From the NCBI GenBank assembly GCA_022870745.1, contig CP085323.1, positions 806,001-870,000 of the forward strand: a stretch of 64,000 bases of DNA, in the 5' to 3' direction. Each line of letters opens with the position of its first letter. Position 1 is the stretch's first letter. Below, one piece after another: positions 7,743 through 16,330 of the stretch. This stretch comes from Silvibacterium acidisoli. Its GTDB lineage: Bacteria; Acidobacteriota; Terriglobia; Terriglobales; Acidobacteriaceae. The translations under genes and the position numbers were made by a program. The notes beneath the pieces were generated by a model. It was not told where the DNA came from. It ran no database searches and worked only from the letters and a program-made list of their open reading frames with translations.

Positions 7743-8885
7743 TTATCGTTCGGGGGCGACTGCCAACACTTCTCCAGCCGCGGATGGGTCGGACAGATGG
7801 TCGGGGAGGTGGATGATTTTTCTTCCCTGGAAACGCATGCGGGATCTCAGGAATTTCGTGACTGGCAGCTCGACCAGCGAGTGCACCACGCATCCCGCCC
7901 CGATACCCAGTGCCACACTCATGGTTACTGAGAGCCAGACGATGGGGTGATTGAGGCGCCGGAGCAGAGCCGGGGCCAGGGGCGCAACCATGGAGTGAAA
8001 GAGATAGACGGCGTAGGAGGCGTCGCCGAGAAACAAGATCCATTTTGGCATCCGGGTAAGGAATGGCTCCATTTCGACAACCGCCCAGAGGATGAGCGCA
8101 GCCGAAAGCCCGAGCATGAGCTGGGTGTGCATGAATACGGGGCTCGTCAGAGAAACAAAACCGAGCGCAGCCAGTCCAGCCGTCAGAAATGGATTGAGCG
8201 GTTTCTCGCGCTTCTGCAGGAACCTGGCGATCAGCATGCCGTAAAGGAAATCGAGGACGATGGCATCGGTATAGAACATGTACGGCGGCCCGCTGAAGAC
8301 CTGCCAGTGCGAGGCCACCGCGAGACCGGTGAAGATGATTCCCAGAACCCAGTACACGCTTGCCCGCATAGCGAGGCAGAGGGTGAAGAGGAAGTAGAAA
8401 AACATCTCGAAGTTGAGCGTCCAGCCGACGCCCAGCAGGGGTCTGTACTCAAGATCGGCGTTATGCGCCGGGAAGAAAACGTAGGTCGAGAAGATCTGCC
8501 ACGGGCCGGCCTGTGCGTGGAGCACCTCGGCCGCGCCCGCGAGCATGAATGCCAGCTTCAGGGTCGTCGCTATCCAGTAAAGGGGCACGATGCGGACGAG
8601 ACGCCTCTCCGCAAAGATGGCCCAGCCGCCGGGGCTCGTGAGCAGAGATCGCGAAGAGTGAATCATCACGAATCCGCTGAGCACAAAAAACAGGTCAACG
8701 CCGGTCGCCCCGCCTGGCCAGTAGCGGTAGCCGGGAGCAAGGCGTTCGGCAGCGTAAAAACCTGAGTGGGTGCAGAGCACCATGATGGCTGCGATGGCTC
8801 GCAACGCCTGCAATCCCCGGAAAACCTTCGTGCGACTCTCGGGCACCAGCTTGCCGGACGGAATCGAAGTCAACAGAGCCCCCAA
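7743..8885 (-). CDS. Acyltransferase 3 family membrane protein
   Basis: A 380-residue multispanning protein opening with FRGLQALRAIAAIMVLCTHSG, the first helix of the acyltransferase-3 (OafA/NodX-like) family, with the conserved His in CTHSG. GVDLFFVLSGFVM and the GDASYAVYLFH segment are also family hallmarks. About ten membrane helices are visible. These enzymes move acetyl or other acyl groups across the inner membrane onto sugars of O-antigen, exopolysaccharide or peptidoglycan. The frame opens at TTG 8885 without a strong ribosome site, so the true start is uncertain by a few codons. It is divergent from the galactosamine locus and co-directional with the GH18 gene. Confidence 0.8.
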   Translation of the reverse strand: MGALLTSIPSGKLVPESRTKVFRGLQALRAIAAIMVLCTHSGFYAAERLAPGYRYWPGGATGVDLFFVLSGFVMIHSSRSLLTSPGGWAIFAERRLVRIVPLYWIATTLKLAFMLAGAAEVLHAQAGPWQIFSTYVFFPAHNADLEYRPLLGVGWTLNFEMFFYFLFTLCLAMRASVYWVLGIIFTGLAVASHWQVFSGPPYMFYTDAIVLDFLYGMLIARFLQKREKPLNPFLTAGLAALGFVSLTSPVFMHTQLMLGLSAALILWAVVEMEPFLTRMPKWILFLGDASYAVYLFHSMVAPLAPALLRRLNHPIVWLSVTMSVALGIGAGCVVHSLVELPVTKFLRSRMRFQGRKIIHLPDHLSDPSAAGEVLAVAPER

Positions 8886-9258
8886 TCAAGGTCAACAGCA
8901 GGGATTGCGGCTTAGTATATGCACGATTACGTCTAAATTCCTTGATCCGGTGGGCGTGGAGCGGGAGGGCCACCGGCAGCATAAATAACTTTTGGGGCTG
9001 CCATAATTTCGTATAATTACGTTTAGTTTCCCCTACAAGCCGAAAGGTAATGAGCCGCGAAATGCGTTGCCGGAACACCGGCTGCTGCGCCGCGTTATCA
9101 CGTAACGCGGATTCCGATGGATAACCCGCTTGGGCAGACAGGGGTAAAACCGGTTGTTTTTATGCACGGCAGGCGGGATGTAAGAAGTTAATTGCTTTCC
9201 TACGAAACAAATGATAATTAAACGGAATCAAGTTTTCGAATTCTATCTGGATAACTGA
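8886..9258. promoter_or_regulatory. Divergent intergenic region with palindrome and candidate promoters
   Basis: No gene is visible here. The region separates the acyltransferase (-) from the PfkB kinase (+). It holds a perfect inverted repeat CCGCGTTA-N5-TAACGCGG (9090-9110), a TATAAT hexamer at 9012-9017, and a direct repeat of the form ATTACGTyTA..TTCC at 8926-8941 and 9016-9031. TTGCTT (9192) and GATAAT (9213), spaced 15 bases, form a possible promoter for the kinase operon 40 bases before its ATG. Confidence 0.4.
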
Positions 9259-10227
9259 ATGCCTTCGTTCGATATCACGATTGCCGGGGAAATCAACCTC
9301 GACCTGATTCTTTACGGACTGCCGGAGGAGATGGCCACGGAGCGGGAGCTTCTGGGCGATGGCTTCGAGGTGACGCTGGGCAGTTCTTCGGCCATCCTGG
9401 CGCATAACCTGGCGACGCTGGGGATTTCGACCGGCTTCATCACGCGGGTCGGCCACGATGAGTTCGGGCAGATTGCGCTTGAGCGCATGCGTGCCGCCGG
9501 GGTGGACCTGAGCAAGGTCGTCGAGAGCCGGACGAAGACCAAGACCGGCGTGACGATCCTGCTGCCGCATGGCGGCCATCGCCACATCCTGACGTATCCG
9601 GGAACGATGGTTGAGATGACGCGCGCGGACCTGGATATGGACTACCTCGCTTCGTCGCGGCACTTTCATCTTTCTTCCCTCTTCCTGCTTAAAGGCCTGG
9701 AGCCGGATTTTCCGGCGATCTTTCGCGAACTGAAATCGCGCGGGCTGACGCTCTCGCTCGATACGAACGATGATCCGGCTGACGAATGGGGCGGCGTGTT
9801 GCGAGAGCTGCTGCCGATGGTCGATATTCTGTTGCCCAACCGTGGTGAGCTGTGCCGCATGATGGGCCGCGATACGGTCGAAGCGGCGCTCGATGACCTT
9901 GTGGGCGTTGTGCCTCTCGTTGCGGTGAAGTGCGGCAGCGAGGGCGCGCTGGTGCAGGTGGGTCGTGAGCGCGTGAAGGTGCCGGGCCTGAAAGTAACAG
10001 CGACGGATACGATTGGCGCGGGCGACAGCTTTAATTCGGGTTTCCTGGCGGCGTGGCTTTCGGGTGCGAATCCTGTGGAAGCAGCCGCGGCGGCGAACAT
10101 TACCGGCGCGCTTTCGACGCAGCGACCGGGTGGGACAGAAGCATTTCGAGAAGTGGAATTGCGTGAGAGTTTTCTTCAGAAGCACGGCTTCCCCGCGGTT
10201 CGGAGCCGGCAGCAGGTGCAGGCATGA
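9259..10227 (+). CDS. PfkB family sugar kinase (galactosamine/tagatose pathway)
   Basis: A 322-residue ribokinase-family kinase. The second PfkB signature DTIGAGDSFNSGF is complete, with the catalytic Asp and the anion-hole GAGD near residue 255. The N-terminal half shows the substrate lid and LGGSSAI-like element (VTLGSSSAILAHNLATLG). It is the first gene of a coupled cluster with a GH36-like glycosidase, an AgaS-type isomerase and a tagatose-bisphosphate aldolase subunit. By context it may phosphorylate tagatose-6-phosphate, or act as a galactosamine/GalNAc kinase. Sequence alone does not decide between the two. Its stop overlaps the ATG of the glycosidase gene. Confidence 0.8.
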   Translation: MPSFDITIAGEINLDLILYGLPEEMATERELLGDGFEVTLGSSSAILAHNLATLGISTGFITRVGHDEFGQIALERMRAAGVDLSKVVESRTKTKTGVTILLPHGGHRHILTYPGTMVEMTRADLDMDYLASSRHFHLSSLFLLKGLEPDFPAIFRELKSRGLTLSLDTNDDPADEWGGVLRELLPMVDILLPNRGELCRMMGRDTVEAALDDLVGVVPLVAVKCGSEGALVQVGRERVKVPGLKVTATDTIGAGDSFNSGFLAAWLSGANPVEAAAAANITGALSTQRPGGTEAFREVELRESFLQKHGFPAVRSRQQVQA

Positions 10228-12125
10228 AAACACGTTTATTACTGGCCGTGGCTACGGCTTCACTCGCCTTCGCAGTGCATGCGCAGACGCTGACAAACAA
10301 GACACTCACCGCGAAGATTTCGGCGCAGCCTCAGCCGCTGCTTGAGATTGACGACACCGATGCGTCGCGAAGCATCAAGCTACCGGAGCTGTTTCATATC
10401 ACGATGAAGGACGGCTCGGTGCTGACTTCTTCGAGCATGAAGCGGTCAGGAGATTTCGCGACTTACCCGGCTGGTCCTGGCAAGCAGATCTGCAATGTGT
10501 GGACGGATGCGAAGACGGACGCCAAAGTGGCGTGGTGCCTGCTGTCTCGCCCCGATGATCACCACATGCGGGCGAAGCTCGAGATTACGGCTGGCGGGAA
10601 AGACCTGCCTATGACCGATGTCCGGCTGCTCGATTTTGCGGATGCGAATGCTCATGTGTCTGGAACAGTGAAGGGCTCGCCGGTTGTCGACGACCGCATG
10701 TTCTTTGGCTTTGAGCATCCGCTCTCATGGAGCAAGGTTGTGAGCGGCCACGTGCAGGCGGGCATGGCGCGCACGCTTCCGTTGAAGGCCGGGCAATCTG
10801 TAACTTACTCGGCTGTCATTGGCACGGCTGCCGCCGGGCAGATGCGGCGCGATTTCCTTTCTTATATTGAGGAAGAACGGCCTCGGCCTTACAAGCCTTT
10901 CCTGCACTACAACTCCTGGTACGACATTGGTTATGAGAATCGCTTCAGCGAAGCGGATGCGATCGATCGCGTGCATGCCTATGGGACCGAACTGGTTGAG
11001 AAGCGCCATGTGAAGCTGGATGGCTTCATGTTCGATGATGGATGGGACGATCCGAATACGCTGTGGGGCTTCGATAAGGGCTTTCCGGATGGCTTCACGA
11101 AGACCTCGCAGGCGGCAGAGGCTTTTCATGCTGGCGTTGGCGTGTGGCTTTCTCCATGGGGCGGCTATGCGGAGCAGAAGCAGGAACGGGTGGCCTATGG
11201 CAAGGCGCATGGGCTTGAGATTGTGAAGGGCGGTTATGCGCTCTCCGGACCGAAATACTTCAAGGCCTTCGAAGACGTGATGCTGAAGATGGTCGATCAG
11301 TATCACGTGAACCAGTTCAAGATCGATGGCACGGGCAATGCAGACAGCGTGGTTCCCGGCTCACAGTTCGACAGCGACTTCAACGCGGCGCTCTACCTGA
11401 TCCACGAGGTTCGCGAAAAAAAGCCTGGCATCTTCATCAACCTGACTACGGGCACTTATCCTTCGCCCTTCTGGCTTTTCGACGCTGACTCGATCTGGCG
11501 CGGCGGCGAGGACCACGACTTTGCAGGTGTGGGCTCGTGGCGGCAGAAGTGGATCACGTATCGCGACCAGGAAACGTATCGCATGACGGTGCAGCGCGGG
11601 CCGCTCTTCCCGATTAACTCGCTGATGCTTCACGGAATGATTTACGCGAAGCAGGCACGGAACCTGATGGTCGATCCGAACAATGAATTTCCTGAAGAGG
11701 TGCAGTCATACTTTGCCGGTGGCACGCAGCTGCAGGAGATGTACATTACACCTTCGCTGATGAACGACAAGAACTGGGACACGCTGGCGTACTGGGCGAA
11801 GTGGTCGCGCAGCCACTCGGAGATTCTGAAGGATACACACTGGATCGGCGGCGATCCGGGCAAGCTGGAAGTGTACGGATGGGCTGCGTGGGCTCCTTCA
11901 GGCTGGACGATTACGTTGCGGAATCCTTCGGACAAGCCGCAGAGCTACAAGCTGGATGTGAAGCAGGCGCTGGAGCTGCCGCAGAGTGCTCCGGAGTCGT
12001 ACATGGTCAGCGAGATTGTGTCGATGGCGAATGGACAGGCTCAGAGCTGGAAGGTAACGGATGCGCAGACGATTGCGCTGAAGCCGTTTGAGGTTCGCAC
12101 GTTTGAGTCGCAGTCATCGCACTAA
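10224..12125 (+). CDS. Exported clan GH-D (GH36-like) alpha-galactoside/GalNAc-ase candidate
   Basis: A 633-residue protein with a clear Sec signal peptide (LLLAVATASLAFAVHAQ). The central part looks like an alpha-galactosidase-type barrel: FLHYNSWYDIGYENRF, DGFMFDDGWDD near residue 268 and QFKIDGTGNAD with Asp368 at the place of the clan GH-D nucleophile (KxD). A C-terminal beta-sandwich follows. It shares an ATGA overlap with the kinase gene upstream. The downstream AgaS and aldolase genes and the nearby GH109 gene point to a GalNAc- or galactose-containing glycan as substrate. It is more distant than classical GH36, so the exact family should be considered open. Confidence 0.7.
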   Translation: MKTRLLLAVATASLAFAVHAQTLTNKTLTAKISAQPQPLLEIDDTDASRSIKLPELFHITMKDGSVLTSSSMKRSGDFATYPAGPGKQICNVWTDAKTDAKVAWCLLSRPDDHHMRAKLEITAGGKDLPMTDVRLLDFADANAHVSGTVKGSPVVDDRMFFGFEHPLSWSKVVSGHVQAGMARTLPLKAGQSVTYSAVIGTAAAGQMRRDFLSYIEEERPRPYKPFLHYNSWYDIGYENRFSEADAIDRVHAYGTELVEKRHVKLDGFMFDDGWDDPNTLWGFDKGFPDGFTKTSQAAEAFHAGVGVWLSPWGGYAEQKQERVAYGKAHGLEIVKGGYALSGPKYFKAFEDVMLKMVDQYHVNQFKIDGTGNADSVVPGSQFDSDFNAALYLIHEVREKKPGIFINLTTGTYPSPFWLFDADSIWRGGEDHDFAGVGSWRQKWITYRDQETYRMTVQRGPLFPINSLMLHGMIYAKQARNLMVDPNNEFPEEVQSYFAGGTQLQEMYITPSLMNDKNWDTLAYWAKWSRSHSEILKDTHWIGGDPGKLEVYGWAAWAPSGWTITLRNPSDKPQSYKLDVKQALELPQSAPESYMVSEIVSMANGQAQSWKVTDAQTIALKPFEVRTFESQSSH

Positions 12126-12180
12126 TTTTTTGAAGATCGAACGGCCGATACAGGCCGCACCCTTGGTAGGAGCTTGAAAC

Positions 12181-13368
12181 GTGAATCCGTTGAACGAATT
12201 GCTGAAGCTGTCGGCCTCTGAAAAAGAGACGAGAGGTATTGTGCATACGCCGCAGGAGATTGCACAACAACCTGAGACGTGGACCCGCAGCTGGCAGGGA
12301 CAGAAGGCGCGGATGAAAGAGATCCAAGACTTTCTGACGTCGGTTGGTGTAGGTCCCCATGCGAAAGAAAAGGCGACTGTGTTTCTGGTGGGCGCAGGCA
12401 CGTCGGACTATATTGGGCACTGCCTGCATCATCTGCTGCGCGAGAAGTGGCAGACCGAGGTGATTCCGGTTTCGAGCACGGATCTGCTGACGGATTTCTC
12501 GGAGACCTTGCTTGAAGGGCAGCGCTATCTTTGGATCTCGTTCTCGCGCTCGGGCGATAGCCCTGAAAGCGTTGCGGTAATTGAGCGCGCCATTGCGGAT
12601 CGACCGGACATTGCGCACCTTGTTGTCACCTGCAATGAGTCGGGCAAGATGATTCGCATGATGGAAGGCCGCAGCAACTGCTTCGGCATCGTGCTGTCGA
12701 AGGAGACGAACGACGGAGGGCTGGCGATGACCAGCTCCTTCACCAACATGACGCTGACCGGGCAGGGCCTGGCGCATGCGTGGTCCGCTGACGAGTATGA
12801 GCCGATCGTGGAAGCGGTTGCTCAGGCTGGCTCTGCGTTTTTGCCGGTGGCCGCGGAGACGGCTGCGAAGCTTGCGAGCGATGGCTACCAGCGCGCCTGC
12901 TTTGTGGGATCGACGGCGATGGCGGGTGCTGCGAAAGAAGCTGCTCTGAAGCTGCTGGAGCTGACGGCTGGGCAGTTGAAGACGATGTCGCAGGCTACGC
13001 TGGCGCTGCGCCACGGGCCCATGGCGGCGCTCGACCAGGAGACGCTGTTCATTGGGTTTCTTTCGACGCAGACCAAGCGGCAGCGTTATGAGATAGACCT
13101 GTTTCGCGAGATCGAGCGCAAGGAGCTGGTGAAGCAGTCGGTTGCAGTTGCGGGCAGCGGGGTGGTAAGTCTGCCGAGCCTTGAGAAAACTTTAGTGATT
13201 GGTCCGGAGAAGGAATTTGCTGTGCCGGATCTTTATCGCCCGGTGACCGATATTGTTTTTGGCCAGTTGCTCGGCCTGTTCGCGAGCCTTGCATGTGGAC
13301 TTACTCCTGATACCCCCAGCCCGAATGGCGCTATCACTCGTGTTGTGCAGCCGATTGAGATTCACTGA
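12181..13368 (+). CDS. agaS: AgaS-type SIS-domain galactosamine-6-phosphate deaminase/isomerase
   Basis: A 395-residue protein with two SIS sugar-isomerase domains. The first contains VFLVGAGTSDYIGH and WISFSRSGDSPESV, the phosphosugar-binding SxSGxS loop. The second contains ELTAGQLKTMSQATLALRHGPMAAL. This length and the paired motifs are those of AgaS, which converts galactosamine-6-phosphate to tagatose-6-phosphate with loss of ammonia. The GTG start has an AGGAG ribosome site 8 bases upstream. Its TGA overlaps the ATG of the aldolase gene, the next step of the pathway. The related GlmS isomerase half is excluded by the absence of a glutaminase domain. Confidence 0.88.
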   Translation: MNPLNELLKLSASEKETRGIVHTPQEIAQQPETWTRSWQGQKARMKEIQDFLTSVGVGPHAKEKATVFLVGAGTSDYIGHCLHHLLREKWQTEVIPVSSTDLLTDFSETLLEGQRYLWISFSRSGDSPESVAVIERAIADRPDIAHLVVTCNESGKMIRMMEGRSNCFGIVLSKETNDGGLAMTSSFTNMTLTGQGLAHAWSADEYEPIVEAVAQAGSAFLPVAAETAAKLASDGYQRACFVGSTAMAGAAKEAALKLLELTAGQLKTMSQATLALRHGPMAALDQETLFIGFLSTQTKRQRYEIDLFREIERKELVKQSVAVAGSGVVSLPSLEKTLVIGPEKEFAVPDLYRPVTDIVFGQLLGLFASLACGLTPDTPSPNGAITRVVQPIEIH

Positions 13369-14645
13369 TGACACAGACTTCTGATTTCGATTTGAAAGAC
13401 CTGGCTCGTGCTCGTGCCGCGGGTGTTCACAAGGGCATTTACTCGGTTTGTTCGGCGCATCCGTGGGTGATTGAAGCGGCGATGCGGCAAGTGCTCGACG
13501 GCGATAGCGTGCTGTTGATCGAGGCTACCTGCAACCAGGTGAACCAGTTCGGCGGCTACACGGGCATGACGCCCGCGGACTTCCGCGATTATGCGATCGG
13601 TATCGCCGAGTGCGTTGGCTTCCCTGCCAATCGACTGCTGCTGGGCGGCGATCATCTGGGGCCGAATCCGTGGAAGAACCTGCCCGCGGATGAGGCGATG
13701 AAGAACTCGGAAGACCTTGTCGCTGCGTTTGTCGATGCGGGATTCACGAAGATTCATCTCGATACGAGCATGGGCTGCAAGGGCGATCCGACTCCGCTGC
13801 CGGATGCCACGATTGCGGAGCGTGCTGCGCGGCTGGCCAAGGTTACGGAAGGGCGCGCGGGCAGCGAGAAGCTGCGCTATGTGATTGGGACGGAGGTTCC
13901 GACTCCTGGTGGCGCGGTTGAAGAAGAACTCACCGTCAGCGTGACCAAGTATAAGGACGCCGAGCATGCGCTGCTGATCCACAAGGAAGCTTTTGCTGCG
14001 CAGGGCCTCGATGCGATGTGGGACAAGGTTGTGGCTCTCGTTGTGCAGCCGGGTGTGGAGTTCGGTCACGATGACGTGGTTGAATACGATTCGGAAAAAG
14101 CGAAGGAGCTTTGCTCTTTGCTCGATGCGCATGATGGGTTGATCTTCGAAGCGCACTCGACCGACTACCAGCTGCCGCAGGCTTATCGCGAACTGGTGCG
14201 GGATGGGTTTCCGATTCTGAAGGTGGGGCCGGCGCTTACGTTTGCCATGCGCGAGGTTCTGTTTGCGCTGGAGGCGATTGAGCGCTTCCTGGTGCCTAAG
14301 AATGCCTGGTCGAATCTTGCCGAGGTGGCCGAGCGTGTGATGGTGGAGAAGCCTGACAACTGGAAGCATCATTATCACGGCAACGAACGCACGCTGCATG
14401 TTTTGCGCATTGCGAGCTATAGCGATCGCATTCGTTACTACTGGAATGTTCCGGAGATCGAGAATACTGTCGCGAAGCTGGTTGCGAATTTGAGCAGCGT
14501 AGAAATTCCGGAGACGTTGTTGTCGGCTTATCTGCCGGTGCAGTATGCGCGGGTGCGTGAGGGGTTGGTGGGAAGGACTCCTGTGGCGCTGATTCTGGAT
14601 GGGATTCAGTGCATGCTCGAGCCTTATGTGGCGGCTTGTAAGTAG
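13368..14645 (+). CDS. GatZ/KbaZ/AgaZ-type tagatose-1,6-bisphosphate aldolase subunit
   Basis: A 425-residue protein of the D-tagatose-1,6-bisphosphate aldolase accessory family: GIYSVCSAHPWVIEAAMRQ near the N-terminus, LIEATCNQVNQFGGYTGM, LLGGDHLGPNPW, FTKIHLDTSMGCKGDP and KVGPALTFAMREVLFALE. In enterobacteria this subunit works with a class II catalytic partner (GatY/KbaY), which is not in the window. Some recent reports treat the family as catalytic in its own right, which would explain the missing partner. It is the last gene of the kinase-glycosidase-AgaS operon, with a one-base overlap to agaS. Its product step gives DHAP and glyceraldehyde-3-phosphate. The C-terminus (PEIENTVAKLVANLS) is intact. 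Confidence 0.85.
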   Translation: MTQTSDFDLKDLARARAAGVHKGIYSVCSAHPWVIEAAMRQVLDGDSVLLIEATCNQVNQFGGYTGMTPADFRDYAIGIAECVGFPANRLLLGGDHLGPNPWKNLPADEAMKNSEDLVAAFVDAGFTKIHLDTSMGCKGDPTPLPDATIAERAARLAKVTEGRAGSEKLRYVIGTEVPTPGGAVEEELTVSVTKYKDAEHALLIHKEAFAAQGLDAMWDKVVALVVQPGVEFGHDDVVEYDSEKAKELCSLLDAHDGLIFEAHSTDYQLPQAYRELVRDGFPILKVGPALTFAMREVLFALEAIERFLVPKNAWSNLAEVAERVMVEKPDNWKHHYHGNERTLHVLRIASYSDRIRYYWNVPEIENTVAKLVANLSSVEIPETLLSAYLPVQYARVREGLVGRTPVALILDGIQCMLEPYVAACK

Positions 14646-14653
14646 GTTCGGCC

Positions 14654-14845
14654 TCAGGGGCTAAAGCCCTTTTTTCTTGTTCTTTGGTGGCAGGGCTAAA
14701 GCCCTGCCCTACCTTTTTGTTGGCTCATCTTGTGGGCGTCGCAGGGGCTAAAGCCCTTTTCGTATTCCATCTTTATGGCACGGCTAAAGCCGTGCCCTTT
14801 CACAAAGCTTTTCTCGTTTTCAAAGCTGGGCTGAAGCCGTGCCAT
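14654..14845. repeat. Five clustered GGGCTAAAGCCC-type palindromes
   Basis: Five imperfect copies of a short palindrome with a CTAAAG or CTGAAG centre lie at 14656-14670, 14689-14708, 14741-14757, 14777-14796 and 14826-14842. Copies 2 and 4 have extended arms (GGCAGGG/CCCTGCC and GGCACGG/CCGTGCC). The first is followed by six Ts and could end the agaS-aldolase operon. Related copies occur at 23621-23677 and 25052-25165, always between genes. Confidence 0.75.
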
Positions 14846-14864
14846 GATACGAGGCTCAGACAAA

Positions 14865-14890
14865 ATGGCCCGCCTGGTTTGGCGGGCCAT
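14865..14890 (-). terminator. Intrinsic terminator after the GH109 gene
   Basis: A perfect 10-bp stem (14865-14874 with 14881-14890, six-base loop) is followed on the - strand by TTTTGTC. It lies 20 bases past the stop of the GH109 gene. Confidence 0.75.
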
Positions 14891-14910
14891 GTCACATTTA
14901 CGGTTACAAG

Positions 14911-16275
14911 TTATTCCTGAGTGGCAATGGCAGAGACAGACCGCTTCTGCCATTCCCCGTGGGTGAAGTCGGGGAACTTGACTGGTGCGCTTCCCTGCGC
15001 CAATGATGCCTTGCTGAGCGGGCCGGGAGCAGACCATGAGGCTGCGTCGTACACATCCATGTCGGGTGCAATGCCTTCTTTCACGCATTGCAGCAGGCGA
15101 TAGAGCATGATGAAGTCCATGCCGCCGTGGCCGCCTACGCGCTGGGCGATTTCGCCTTCGTTCTTCCAGAGTGGATGCTGGTATTCCTTGAAGCCGTCGA
15201 TGCTGGTGAAGGCTTCTCCGCCTGCCTGTCCGTCGAAGTAGATGCGCGGTGGGTAGTCGTAGAAGACTCCCTTGGTGCCGGCGATCTGGTTGACGCGATC
15301 GTAGGGGTGGGGGCTGGCGACGTCGTGCTTGACGGTGATGGTGCGTCCCTTCGCTGTCTTGATGAGCGAGATGTTCATGTCACCGTTGATGTACTTTTCC
15401 GACTGGCGCGGGTCGTCGGCCTTCAGGTGTTCCTTGCGGTAGAGATCCAGCCCGTACTCGGGCGAGCTCATCGAGACCATGTAGTCGAAGCGGTCTCCGC
15501 GCTCGATGCCCATGTAGTTGGCGACCGGTCCGAGGCCGTGGGTGGGATAGATGTTGCCGTTGCTCTTGGTGTGATAGGCGCGGCGCCAGAGGCCTTCGCC
15601 CTTGTTCGAGAAGAGCTCTTCGCGCAGATCGTGCAGGTAGGCGCCTTCGCCATAGAGCAGCTCGCCGAACATGCCCTTGTTGATCATGCGCAGGACCAGC
15701 GTCTCGTTGTAGCCGTAGCAACAGTTCTCGAGCATCATGCAGTGGCGGCGAGTCTCTTCCGAGGTATTCACCAGGCTCCAGCAATCTTCGAGCGTAGTTG
15801 CGGCGGGGACTTCAACGGCGGTGTGATGCCCGTGCTTCATCGAAGCTACGGCCATGGGCACGTGCCAGTTCCAGGGCGTGGCGATGATGACGAGGTCGAG
15901 GTCGTCGCGGGCTACGAGATTTTCGTAGTCGTGGTCGCCCTTGGTGTAGAGTTCGGGCGCCTTCTGCCCAGCCTTTTCGACCAGTGACGAAGCATGTTGT
16001 GCGTGCTCGGGAGCGGCATCGCAGATGGCGATGACCTGGGCATTGGCGGCGAGCAGGTTGCCGAGCAGGCTGGTGCCGCGGCCTCCGGTGCCGATCATAC
16101 CGATCTTCGGATTCTCCTTCTTCTCGAAGGGAACTCCGGCCATTGTCTTTCCGGTAGATTTCTTTTCTTCCATGGCGTGTGCGGGTAGGCTCATGGCCAC
16201 CGCTCCCATGGTACCGAGTTTTAGAAAGCCTCTGCGTGAAAGGTCGGAGGTTGCATCGTGGATTTCGTCGGTCAT
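14911..16275 (-). CDS. GH109-type NAD-dependent alpha-N-acetylgalactosaminidase, Tat-exported
   Basis: A 454-residue Gfo/Idh/MocA-fold protein. It begins with a twin-arginine signal (SRRGFLKLGTMGAVAMSLPAHA), followed by a Rossmann NAD-binding motif KIGMIGTGGRGTSLLGNLL. GH109 hallmarks are clear: TPWNWHVPMAVASMKHGHHTAVEVPAA, ENCCYGYNE, GEGAYLHDLR and the THGLGPVANYMGIERGDRFDYM stretch. Characterised members remove terminal alpha-GalNAc by an NAD-assisted oxidation/elimination route and carry their cofactor through the Tat system. It lies 55 bases downstream of a TonB receptor gene on the same strand, with a hairpin in the gap. A GalNAc-removing role fits the AgaS/AgaZ-type genes next door. Confidence 0.9.
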   Translation of the reverse strand: MTDEIHDATSDLSRRGFLKLGTMGAVAMSLPAHAMEEKKSTGKTMAGVPFEKKENPKIGMIGTGGRGTSLLGNLLAANAQVIAICDAAPEHAQHASSLVEKAGQKAPELYTKGDHDYENLVARDDLDLVIIATPWNWHVPMAVASMKHGHHTAVEVPAATTLEDCWSLVNTSEETRRHCMMLENCCYGYNETLVLRMINKGMFGELLYGEGAYLHDLREELFSNKGEGLWRRAYHTKSNGNIYPTHGLGPVANYMGIERGDRFDYMVSMSSPEYGLDLYRKEHLKADDPRQSEKYINGDMNISLIKTAKGRTITVKHDVASPHPYDRVNQIAGTKGVFYDYPPRIYFDGQAGGEAFTSIDGFKEYQHPLWKNEGEIAQRVGGHGGMDFIMLYRLLQCVKEGIAPDMDVYDAASWSAPGPLSKASLAQGSAPVKFPDFTHGEWQKRSVSAIATQE

Positions 16276-16288
16276 TCACAACTCCATG

Positions 16289-16312
16289 CCGGAGCCGATA
16301 GAACGGCTCCGG
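16289..16312. promoter_or_regulatory. Intercistronic hairpin between the TonB receptor and GH109 genes
   Basis: CCGGAGCCG (16289-16297) and CGGCTCCGG (16304-16312) form a perfect 9-bp stem with a six-base loop. In the direction of transcription (-) it is not followed by a T-run, so it is unlikely to terminate. It may stabilise or mark the 3' end of the receptor mRNA. A GGAG ribosome site for the GH109 gene lies just after it. Confidence 0.6.
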
Positions 16313-16330
16313 CGGGTTTTGATTTCGGCA

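Noticed and set aside
9160-10233. A 357-codon open frame on the - strand
   Set aside because: It is antisense to the PfkB kinase gene and has an Arg/His-rich, unfolded-looking composition.
14654-14845. A short CRISPR array
   Set aside because: The repeats are short palindromes with irregular spacing and variable arms, and there are no cas genes.
15088-15987. A 299-codon open frame on the + strand
   Set aside because: It is a shadow of the GH109 gene and has the Val/Asp/Gly-rich composition of an antisense frame.
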